A stretch of 31,907 bases of DNA, taken from the NCBI GenBank assembly GCA_018266965.1, contig JAFDZJ010000070.1:1-31907 (forward strand). Direction: 5' to 3'. Positions within the stretch are counted from its first letter, which is position 1. Every line of letters begins with the position of its first letter. Shown in pieces: positions 1 to 6,813 of the stretch. The DNA is from Bacteroidota bacterium (GTDB lineage: Bacteria > Bacteroidota > Bacteroidia > Flavobacteriales > Weeksellaceae). The notes beneath the pieces are model-generated. The model had not been told where the DNA came from. It ran no database searches and worked only from the letters and a program-made list of their open reading frames with translations. The position numbers and the translations under genes are program-made.

Positions 1-891
1 ATCGTGCCTTTTACCCGTGGAAGGGAGAGAAGTAGAGATCCGCACTCCATCATCAAAGAATGTAAAGAGCTTTGGGACAACGGATATAAAGAGATTACCC
101 TGCTCGGACAAAATGTAGATTCCTACCTTTGGTACGGAGGTGGTGCTAAAAAAGATTTCGACAAAGCCTCGGAAATGCAACAAGCCACAGCGGTACATTT
201 TGCCGAATTATTGGATATGGTAGCCACGGAAATTCCCGGTGTGAGGTTACGATTTGCTACTTCCAATCCACAAGATATGAGTATTGATGTGTTCAAGATG
301 ATGGCAAAACATAAAAATATTTGCAAATATGTACATCTTCCGGTACAGAGTGGCAGCAATGCTATGCTAAAAGCCATGAATAGACAACATACCCGGGAAG
401 AGTATTTGGAATTGATAGCTGAAGCCAAAAAATTAGTACCTGAAATAGCATTTTCACAAGATATCATGGTAGGATTTTGCGATGAAACCGAACAAGACCA
501 TCAGGATACTTTATCATTAATGAAAGCTGTGGAATACGACTATGGTTATATGTTTGCCTATTCTGCAAGACCCGGAACTTTGGCCCACAAAAAAATGGAA
601 GACAACATTCCGGACGATGTGAAGGGCAGAAGATTGCAAGAGGTGGTGGATTTGCAAGGCGTTTTGTCCACCCAAAGAATGAAATCTTATGTAGGAAGAG
701 TGCATGAAGTGTTGATAGACGGCGTTTCCAAAAAAGATAAAAACCAATGGAAAGGTAGAAATTCACAAAATGCAGTGGTCGTTTTTGATAAAGTAGAAGG
801 AACTAAATTGGGCGATTTTGTTGAGGTAATGGTAACCAGCTCTACCAGAGGTACTTTGTTGGGAGAGATGGTGTGGAAAAACAAAATATAA
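1..891 (+). CDS. miaB: tRNA-2-methylthio-N6-dimethylallyladenosine synthase MiaB (5' end outside window)
   Basis: Radical-SAM methylthiotransferase that adds the 2-methylthio group to i6A37 in tRNAs. The frame is open from base 1 (I-V-P-F-T-R-G-R-E-R-S-R-D-P), the segment that directly follows the radical-SAM CxxxCxxC cluster in MiaB, so the N-terminal UPF0004 domain and the SAM cysteines lie before the window. About 297 residues remain. Visible are the GYKEITLLGQNVDSY segment, an insertion around residues 44-63 (YGGGAKKDFDKASEMQQATA) that I recall from Bacteroidota MiaB, the VQSGSN motif, and a C-terminal TRAM domain (about residues 230-295). The ATG-like start at base 4 is a GTG inside the gene, not the true start. 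In related genomes miaB is, as I recall, followed by the sigma-54 activator gene; here an accessory segment intervenes. Confidence 0.95.
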   Translation: MVPFTRGRERSRDPHSIIKECKELWDNGYKEITLLGQNVDSYLWYGGGAKKDFDKASEMQQATAVHFAELLDMVATEIPGVRLRFATSNPQDMSIDVFKMMAKHKNICKYVHLPVQSGSNAMLKAMNRQHTREEYLELIAEAKKLVPEIAFSQDIMVGFCDETEQDHQDTLSLMKAVEYDYGYMFAYSARPGTLAHKKMEDNIPDDVKGRRLQEVVDLQGVLSTQRMKSYVGRVHEVLIDGVSKKDKNQWKGRNSQNAVVVFDKVEGTKLGDFVEVMVTSSTRGTLLGEMVWKNKI

Positions 892-957
892 TTAACAATT
901 TTCGGGAAGTATATTACACTACATATCCAAATCTAACAACTATATTTTCTACCTGAA

Positions 958-1872
958 ATGAAAAATGAAATTCAATTTTCAACAAACGAAATTCAAAATC
1001 GGATATTTAGTGTTCGTGGAGTTCAAGTAATGCTGGATGTCGATTTGGCGGAAATATACCATGTTACAACGGGTAGACTGAATGAGCAAGTTAAAAGAAA
1101 TCTTAACCGTTTTCCCACAGATTTTATGTTTCAGCTTACAGAAACAGAATGGTTCGAAATTCAATCTCAAAAAGAATCAATTTCTTTAAGTTCGCAAAAT
1201 GCTATCTTAAAAGACAAAAGAGGAAAACACAGGAAATATTTGCCTTATGTTTTTACAGAACAAGGTGTAGCTGGTCTTTCTGGTGTGATAAAAAATTCGA
1301 TGGCTGCAAAAGTCCATGTGGAAATCATGAGGGCATTTATAGAAATGCGAAGGGTAATACAAGATAATCAATTTGTAAATTTTCGTCTAAATAATCTTGA
1401 GAGGAAACATATTGAAACCGAACAAAGATTTGAGGAAATTTTCAAAGCACTGGATAATAGAGAGCCTATACCAAAACAAGGAGTTTTTTTTAATGGACAA
1501 GTATTTGACGCATACGAATTAGCATCAAAAATAATTCGCTCTGCAAAGAAAAATATTATTTTAATTGATAATTATATTGATGAAACCAGTTTTACCCATT
1601 TGGCAAAAAAAGAAAAATCGGTTAAAGCAACAATACTTGTAAAAACTATAAGCAATCAACTTACTTTGGATCTTCAAAAAGCAAATGAGCAATATGGAAA
1701 TTTTGAAATAAAGGTTTTTAATAGAAGTCATGACCGTTTTTTGATTATTGACAAAGAAATAATCTATCACCTTGGAGCTTCACTAAAAGATTTAGGGAAA
1801 AAATGGTTTGCCTTTTCTCTTTTAGAAAAATTATCAGTCCAAAGTATAATATCCGAATTGGAAAACTTATAA
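958..1872 (+). CDS. ORF6N-domain protein with C-terminal PLD-like domain
   Basis: Protein of 304 aa. Residues about 10-100 match the ORF6N domain (IQNRIFSVRGVQVMLDVDLA, then VKRNLNRFP and YVFTEQGVAGLSGV), a DNA-binding-type domain common in phages and accessory regions. A coiled, charged linker covers about 130-170. The C-terminal part (about 180-300) looks phospholipase-D-like: SHDRFLIID at 257-265 has the HxKxxxxD spacing (H258, D265), with Arg260 in place of the usual Lys. Only one such motif is present, so catalysis would need a dimer or may be lost. The gene lies between miaB and a remnant of the sigma-54 activator gene, so it is probably acquired. The biological role is unknown; defence or a phage-derived regulator are possibilities. 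Confidence 0.85.
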   Translation: MKNEIQFSTNEIQNRIFSVRGVQVMLDVDLAEIYHVTTGRLNEQVKRNLNRFPTDFMFQLTETEWFEIQSQKESISLSSQNAILKDKRGKHRKYLPYVFTEQGVAGLSGVIKNSMAAKVHVEIMRAFIEMRRVIQDNQFVNFRLNNLERKHIETEQRFEEIFKALDNREPIPKQGVFFNGQVFDAYELASKIIRSAKKNIILIDNYIDETSFTHLAKKEKSVKATILVKTISNQLTLDLQKANEQYGNFEIKVFNRSHDRFLIIDKEIIYHLGASLKDLGKKWFAFSLLEKLSVQSIISELENL

Positions 1873-1881
1873 CGAATTAAT

Positions 1882-1928
1882 ATATAAAACCTACAAAATA
1901 GAAAAACCGATTTGGGATAATTGGCAAC
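1882..1928 (+). pseudogene. Remnant of the 5' end of the sigma-54 activator gene (duplicate of 3002-3048)
   Basis: The 47 bases after the ORF6N gene align with the first 16 codons of the sigma-54 activator gene that starts at 3002. With one A restored in the A-run at 1902-1906 this copy reads L-Q-N-R-K-N-R-F-G-I-I-G-N, against L-Q-N-I-K-N-R-F-G-I-I-G-N in the intact gene. Most base differences are synonymous (CGA/CGT, TTT/TTC, ATA/ATT, GGC/GGG, AAC/AAT). The likely former start codon is ATA at 1882-1884 and the second codon is TAA. Similarity ends at about 1928, 33 bases before the Fic ATG. I read this as the old 5' end of the gene, left behind by an insertion. Confidence 0.75.
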
Positions 1929-1961
1929 TCACAAAATAATAACTTAATCTATTACAACAAA

Positions 1962-2738
1962 ATGCAAGGACTTCTATCCATAAAAAAACTCCTTTTTCAG
2001 CAATATCTACCAAATACAAAAGATATTGCAGAAAAATTTTATGGATTGAAAGATGCTGAAATTTCAAATAATAATTTCAGCTTTTACACTTCGGTATCTT
2101 CTGTGTTTTCCAGTAAAATAGAGGGTGAAGAGATAGAGCTGGACAGTTTTATAAAACATAAAAATTTTGGAATAGAATTTCAGCCCGATTATACAAAAAA
2201 GACAGATGACTTGTACGAGGCATATCAATTTGCAAAAAACAAGCCTCTAAATAAAGAAAACATCCTTGAAGCCCACCGAATTTTATCCAGAAATATTCTT
2301 CAAAATAAATTCAGAGGTGTGTATAGAAAAAACAATATGTATGTACTTACCGATGATGGAAAGATTGAATATGTAGCAACAAATCCTTCATTAGTAGAAA
2401 AGGAAATGGAACAGTACCTTTCGGAATTGGAAAATTTAATCTCGGAAAAATTGCAAATCGAAGAAGTGTTTTTCTTTGCCTCTTGTGTACATTTGCTATT
2501 CGTAAAAATACATCCGATGAATGATGGAAACGGAAGATTGGGAAGATTATTGGAGAAATGGTTTGTCGCAGAAAAGTTAGGTGAGAATGCTTGGTATATG
2601 CAAAGTGAAAAATGGTATTATCAAAATCATGAAAACTACTACAAAAATATAAGAAAAATAGGATTGGAATATGAACTATTGAATTTTGAAAAGTCTTTGG
2701 ATTTTTTAAAAATGTTCCCTAAATCATTAGAATTGTAA
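1962..2738 (+). CDS. Fic family protein (adenylyltransferase type), probably truncated
   Basis: Protein of 258 aa with a complete Fic core. The catalytic loop is HPMNDGNGRLGR (H184-R195), fitting HPFxxGNGRxxR, which in this family transfers AMP from ATP to a hydroxyl side chain. SSKIEGE at 50-56 fits the inhibitory (S/T)xxxE(G/N) motif placed N-terminal to the Fic fold (class II), so the enzyme is probably self-inhibited. The frame continues past the TAA at 2736-2738 into a winged-helix segment (2739-2999), giving a combined length near 345 codons, similar to Bacteroidota Fic-wHTH proteins as I recall them. The product as encoded therefore lacks its DNA-binding tail. Start: ATG at 1962, in a gene-free 89-bp gap that holds the sigma-54 gene remnant. 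Target protein unknown. Confidence 0.85.
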   Translation: MQGLLSIKKLLFQQYLPNTKDIAEKFYGLKDAEISNNNFSFYTSVSSVFSSKIEGEEIELDSFIKHKNFGIEFQPDYTKKTDDLYEAYQFAKNKPLNKENILEAHRILSRNILQNKFRGVYRKNNMYVLTDDGKIEYVATNPSLVEKEMEQYLSELENLISEKLQIEEVFFFASCVHLLFVKIHPMNDGNGRLGRLLEKWFVAEKLGENAWYMQSEKWYYQNHENYYKNIRKIGLEYELLNFEKSLDFLKMFPKSLEL

Positions 2739-2999
2739 ATACATATTTTATATAATGATACTGTAAATGACACTGTAAAAACTAATAATGACACTGTAAA
2801 TGATACTGTAAATAGTAAAAATGACACTGTATTGTCATTAATAAAAGCAGACAAAAAGATTACTACAGCTGAAATCAGCAAACAATTGAAGATGAGTATA
2901 AGTACCGTAAAACGAAAAATAAAACAACTAAAAGAGCAAGAAAAAATAGAGCGAATAGGAAGCGACAAAACAGGATATTGGAAAATAATAAAAGAATAA
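2739..2999 (+). pseudogene. Winged-helix C-terminal segment of the Fic protein, cut off by an in-frame TAA
   Basis: In the same frame as the Fic gene, directly after its stop, 86 sense codons run to a TAA at 2997-2999. They encode five NDTV units (12-bp DNA repeat AATGAYACTGTA at 2754, 2766, 2787, 2799 and 2820) and then a helix-turn-helix: KKITTAEISKQLKMSISTVK, followed by a wing ending GSDKTGYWKI. NDTV linkers followed by such a winged helix are, to my knowledge, typical of the C-termini of Bacteroidota Fic proteins. The segment has no convincing start codon of its own. It ends 2 bases before the ATG of the sigma-54 activator gene. Confidence 0.75.
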
Positions 3000-3001
3000 T
3001 C

Positions 3002-4285
3002 ATGCAAGATCTACAAAATATAAAAAACCGTTTCGGGATTATTGGGAATTTTCCCGCTCTCAACCGTGCGATAGAAAAAGCCATACAAGTTGCACCAACA
3101 GATATTTCTGTTTTAGTTATTGGCGAGTCCGGAACAGGGAAAGAATTTATCCCAAAAATTATACATTCCGAATCCAGAAGAAAACACAAACCTTATATCG
3201 TAGTAAATTGTGGAGCCATTCCGGAAGGCACCATAGATTCCGAGCTTTTCGGACACGAGAAAGGTGCATTTACCGGAGCTACCGCCACAAGAAAAGGCTA
3301 TTTTGAAGTCGCAGATGGAGGTACCATTTTCTTGGACGAAGTGGGAGAGTTGCCTTTGCAGACGCAAGTTCGATTGTTAAGAGTTTTGGAAAGCGGCGAA
3401 TTTATGAAAGTGGGTTCTTCCCAAATCCAAAAAACCGATGTACGGATTGTGGCTGCCACCAATGTCAATATGATGAAAGCGATACAAGATGGGAAATTCC
3501 GAGAAGACCTATATTATAGACTGAATACTGTGCAAATAGATATTCCGGCTCTTCGAGAAAGAAAGGGCGATGTACATTTGTTGTTCAGAAAATTCGCCAT
3601 CGATTTTGCCGAAAAATACAGAATGCCGGAACTGAAATTGACCCACGAAGCCATTGTTTATTTAGAAAATTACCCATTTCCGGGAAATGTCCGCCAGCTA
3701 AGAAATTTGGTAGAACAGATGACGGTGGTAGAACAAAACAGAGAAATAGATGTGCAAAAACTAGCTTCGTATCTACCTCAAAACACTCATCTTCCTGCAG
3801 TAGTAAGCAAAAACCAGCAGGGAAATATTTCTAGTTCGGAGTTTCATTCGGAAAGAGAAATCATGTACAAAATATTATTTGACATGAGAAATGATATCAA
3901 TGATTTAAAATCCTTAACTTCGGAGCTTATAAAAAATAAAAGCAACTCACAATTCAGTTCACAAGAAAAAGAACTTATGTCCAGGGTTTATGATACCGAA
4001 ACAGATAACAATCAAAATTCACTCTTGTATTTTGAGAACAACCATTTGAAAAACGCCCAACCACAGACAATAGTTTCTCACCCGAGTAATAATTATGGAG
4101 AAACGGAAGATATTGAATTGGAGGAGGCTTTGCCGGAATCATTGTCCCTTCAAAACAACGAAAAGGATTTGATAATAAAAGCATTAGAAAAACACAAAGG
4201 ACGAAGAAACAAGGCTGCGGACGAATTGGGAATTTCGCAAAGAACTTTGTATAGAAAGATAAAACAATACAATCTTGAAGATTAA
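3002..4285 (+). CDS. Sigma-54-dependent transcriptional activator (AAA+ plus Fis-type HTH)
   Basis: 427-aa bacterial enhancer-binding protein that uses ATP to open promoters bound by sigma-54 RNA polymerase. Seen: Walker A GESGTGKE (41-48), the sigma-54-contact loop GAFTGA (88-93), Walker B GGTIFLDE (106-113), FREDLYYRLN (167-176), the sensor-II region FPGNVRQLRN, and a C-terminal Fis-type helix-turn-helix (LGISQRTLYRKIKQY). There is no receiver, GAF or PAS domain before the AAA+ core. A long, polar, probably disordered linker covers about 265-385. I chose ATG 3002, not the in-frame ATG at 2978, because the protein then begins MQDLQNIKNRFGIIGN, and the duplicated copy at 1882-1928 starts at the matching point. 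lptE follows after 22 bp. Confidence 0.92.
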   Translation: MQDLQNIKNRFGIIGNFPALNRAIEKAIQVAPTDISVLVIGESGTGKEFIPKIIHSESRRKHKPYIVVNCGAIPEGTIDSELFGHEKGAFTGATATRKGYFEVADGGTIFLDEVGELPLQTQVRLLRVLESGEFMKVGSSQIQKTDVRIVAATNVNMMKAIQDGKFREDLYYRLNTVQIDIPALRERKGDVHLLFRKFAIDFAEKYRMPELKLTHEAIVYLENYPFPGNVRQLRNLVEQMTVVEQNREIDVQKLASYLPQNTHLPAVVSKNQQGNISSSEFHSEREIMYKILFDMRNDINDLKSLTSELIKNKSNSQFSSQEKELMSRVYDTETDNNQNSLLYFENNHLKNAQPQTIVSHPSNNYGETEDIELEEALPESLSLQNNEKDLIIKALEKHKGRRNKAADELGISQRTLYRKIKQYNLED

Positions 4286-4307
4286 ATGGAATGTAAATTC
4301 AGATAAA

Positions 4308-4835
4308 ATGAAAAATATTTTTTTAGGATTTTTTTTAAATATAATAACGATACTATCGTTACAATCGTGCTACAGTTTTACGGGGTCTTCTCTCAGTCCA
4401 GAAACAAAAACTATTTTGGTAAGAGATTTTCCCAACAATGCAGCGTTGGTTAATCCAAATTTGGCCCAACAATTTTCTACTGACATCCAAAACAGATTTC
4501 TACAAAGGACAACTTTGAAAGGGACAAAAGACAATCCGGATATACTAATAGAAGGAGAAATTACAGATTATACCATTACTCCTTCCGCAATTTCTACTCC
4601 AGTAAATACCGGAAATGGTAACACGCTTCAAGCTGCACAAAACAAACTGACGATAACCGTAAAAGTGCATTACGAAAACAAGAAAGAACCAGAAAAAAGT
4701 TTTGACAGAACTTATACCGACGAAAGTGCTTTTAGCAGCAGTGTGGATTTTACATCGATAGAAGCAGCACAGGTGAAAATAGTGAACGAAAGAATCATCA
4801 ATAAAATTTTTAATGATATAGTAGCCAATTGGTAA
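4308..4835 (+). CDS. lptE: LptE-family outer-membrane lipoprotein (LPS assembly)
   Basis: 175-aa lipoprotein. A signal peptide ends in lipobox LQSC (18-21), so Cys21 would be the lipidated first mature residue. The following YSFTGSSLSP and the pattern of repressed-ligand strands (IEGEITDYTITPSA, NKLTITVKVHYEN) fit the Bacteroidota LptE-like family, the partner of LptD in placing LPS in the outer membrane. A longer frame starts at 4275, but it overlaps the stop of the upstream gene and puts extra charged residues before the signal peptide, so I use ATG 4308. It lies 22 bp after the sigma-54 activator gene and 1 bp before the next gene, which indicates one transcript. Confidence 0.82.
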   Translation: MKNIFLGFFLNIITILSLQSCYSFTGSSLSPETKTILVRDFPNNAALVNPNLAQQFSTDIQNRFLQRTTLKGTKDNPDILIEGEITDYTITPSAISTPVNTGNGNTLQAAQNKLTITVKVHYENKKEPEKSFDRTYTDESAFSSSVDFTSIEAAQVKIVNERIINKIFNDIVANW

Positions 4836-4836
4836 G

Positions 4837-6399
4837 ATGAATGCAAGAATTTTAGAAATAATAAAAACTCCAAACCAAATTGTAGAAAACGACTTGGCAA
4901 TTTTGGAAAAAGAAATAACAAAATATCCCTTTATGCAAAGTCTTAGGGCTTTGTACTTGTATGGGTTACACCAATTTCAGCACGAAAATTACAGTTCCAA
5001 CCTTGCAACAACAGCTGCTTTTACAACTGACAAAAAAATACTTTACAATCTTATCAACTCAAAGTTTGTAGAAAAAATTGCTGTAAGAAAAGAATCGCCA
5101 GAAATTAAAGTTAGTACGATTGACAATTCATCAGAAATAGCATTGAAATCATTATCCGAAAAATCTCTACCATCAAATGAAGAAACATTGGATATTACTA
5201 ATACAGCCGTTGAAACCAACAAAGAAATTATTGTTGAAAAGTCATTAGTAGAAACTATCCAGGAAAAAGAATTGCAGAAAAACAATACTTTGGAAATGAT
5301 TGATGAAGAAAAAAATGAAGTTGAAACTATCGTCAAATTGCCAAATGAAATTAATGCTATTGAAAAAAATGAAGAAATCGCAAAAGTAGAGTCAGCACAA
5401 GAAACCGATTTGTCTATTATCCAAATACCAATAATAACAACAAATAGTACAGCAGAAATAACAAACGATGATGATGAAAAAATAGAAAAACAAGAAATAA
5501 ATTTCCATGGAGTAGATGAATTTATCCCACAAATTGCCATAAAACCAGCATCATACAACGATGGAAATAATATCAACCAACAACTCCAACTGAAAAAAGA
5601 AAAGCAACAACAAGATGAAATGCAAAAACTAATTGCAGAAGTTGAAGCTAAAATGAAACTTAAAAAAGCAGAAAACAAACCGAAAACCATTGAAATAGAA
5701 GAATCTCATAATTCTGAAATTAATTTTTCTGAAAACCATGATGTTTTTGTTGAAGAAAAGAAAGATTGCATTTCAGCTTCCGAAATAACTGCAATTGATT
5801 GGAAACCTTTGGACTTATCGACAGAAAACACTGAAAACAGATTTGCGAGACCAACAAAATCTACACAAGAAACGGAAGAAATAATTACACCAACCAACTC
5901 TGAAAATACAATTTCTATTGAGGCTAATATCACAAAACCTGATAGTTATTCAGAAACAGATTCGGCAGAAAATAAAACAATTGTCAATAACGAAAAATCG
6001 AGTAATATCCCGAATTTTTTAAACTCTTGGCACAATTGGTTACAACTAGACAAAGACCAAACCTTGCCAAAAAATTCGATAATCATTGATGAACAAATAG
6101 AAAAAGAAAAGGAAAAGGAAAAAATAAAAACCAATGCCATAGATGTTTTTATAGAAAACGAACCCAAAATTTCAAAATTAAAAAATGAACCTAGCATTGT
6201 CCAAAAAGACAGAGGAGATGATGTTTCGCACCTTATGACGGACACGCTTGTAGGATTGTATGTAGAACAAAGATTATATGCAAAAGCCATCAACGGTTAC
6301 GAAATACTAATTGAGAAATTCCCGACAAAAAAATCTTTTTATTTAGAGAAAATAGAAGAAGTTAAAACACTAAAATCTCAACCCAAAAGCAACGAGTAG
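4837..6399 (+). CDS. Long acidic/lysine-rich protein with C-terminal TPR-like segment
   Basis: 520 aa, no signal peptide. The N-terminal 70 residues are ordered (NARILEIIKTPNQIVENDLA, then YPFMQSLRALYLYGLHQF). Residues about 80-440 are low complexity, rich in E, K, N, I and T, and probably disordered. The last 60 residues (VGLYVEQRLYAKAINGYEIL, then EKFPTKKSFYLEKIEEVK) look like one tetratricopeptide repeat pair. The start codon lies 1 base after the lptE stop, so the two are co-translated or at least co-transcribed. Proteins of this layout sit after lptE in other flavobacteria as I recall; no function is established that I can name. A large ORF on the opposite strand is a shadow of its biased composition. 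Confidence 0.85.
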   Translation: MNARILEIIKTPNQIVENDLAILEKEITKYPFMQSLRALYLYGLHQFQHENYSSNLATTAAFTTDKKILYNLINSKFVEKIAVRKESPEIKVSTIDNSSEIALKSLSEKSLPSNEETLDITNTAVETNKEIIVEKSLVETIQEKELQKNNTLEMIDEEKNEVETIVKLPNEINAIEKNEEIAKVESAQETDLSIIQIPIITTNSTAEITNDDDEKIEKQEINFHGVDEFIPQIAIKPASYNDGNNINQQLQLKKEKQQQDEMQKLIAEVEAKMKLKKAENKPKTIEIEESHNSEINFSENHDVFVEEKKDCISASEITAIDWKPLDLSTENTENRFARPTKSTQETEEIITPTNSENTISIEANITKPDSYSETDSAENKTIVNNEKSSNIPNFLNSWHNWLQLDKDQTLPKNSIIIDEQIEKEKEKEKIKTNAIDVFIENEPKISKLKNEPSIVQKDRGDDVSHLMTDTLVGLYVEQRLYAKAINGYEILIEKFPTKKSFYLEKIEEVKTLKSQPKSNE

Positions 6400-6549
6400 T
6401 TTTTTTCTTGATTTTAATGAGTTAAAAACTAATAAATTAGAGAGATTTTATTTAGATAAATTATTTTAAATCATCAATATAGGACTATTTTGTATTATTT
6501 AGAATGTTTATAAATTAACATTTTTTAACAGTTAGTGAGAAAAGTCATT

Positions 6550-6590
6550 AAAAATCACTATTTTTGACCACATTTTTAAGACTAAATTTG
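6550..6590 (+). promoter_or_regulatory. Putative promoter and inverted repeat before the cco operon
   Basis: TAAATTTG at 6583-6590 fits the Bacteroidota -7 element TAnnTTTG. A TTG at 6564-6566 lies 16 bases upstream, one short of the usual 17-23. Overlapping it is a perfect 6-bp inverted repeat AAAAAT-CACT-ATTTTT (6550-6565), a possible regulator site. The -7 element ends only 10 bases before the ccoS ATG, so the leader would be very short. I see no FNR-type TTGA...TCAA palindrome. Confidence 0.4.
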
Positions 6591-6600
6591 TACCTAGATT

Positions 6601-6804
6601 ATGGAGTTTTTGTATTTAATGATAATATGCAGTGTATCATTGGCGGTAGTTTTTCTTATCGTATTTATTATTAATGCAAAAAATGGGCAATTTGAAGATG
6701 ACGAATCCCCTGCCGTAAGGATGTTACTAGATGATGAAGTGAAAGAAAAAACAAATAATACAACATCTTCCTTGGAAGAAAATAAAGATAATAAAAACAG
6801 TTAA
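6601..6804 (+). CDS. ccoS: cbb3-type cytochrome oxidase assembly protein CcoS
   Basis: 67-aa single-span membrane protein. The hydrophobic segment covers about residues 4-25 (LYLMIICSVSLAVVFLIVFI), followed by the family-typical NGQFEDDESPAVRML. CcoS is needed for cofactor (heme/copper) insertion into cbb3 oxidases. The tail after residue 45 is charged and poorly conserved. First gene of the oxidase operon; the large fused subunit starts 9 bp after its stop. The copper-ATPase gene ccoI, often next to ccoS, is not present here. Confidence 0.92.
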   Translation: MEFLYLMIICSVSLAVVFLIVFIINAKNGQFEDDESPAVRMLLDDEVKEKTNNTTSSLEENKDNKNS

Positions 6805-6813
6805 TTATATAAA

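Noticed and set aside
892..957. Possible second remnant of the sigma-54 gene start between miaB and the ORF6N gene (TTTCGGGA shared)
   Set aside because: Only 8 bases match cleanly and the surrounding codons do not restore the protein sequence; chance is likely in such AT-rich DNA.
2754..2831. AATGAYACTGTA repeats as a CRISPR-like or regulatory array
   Set aside because: They are in frame, encode the NDTV linker of the Fic tail, and have no spacers of constant length.
5043..5690. 215-aa ORF on the minus strand
   Set aside because: It is opposite the low-complexity part of the 4837-6399 gene; its Ser/Phe/Ile-rich sequence mirrors the Glu/Lys/Asn codons there.
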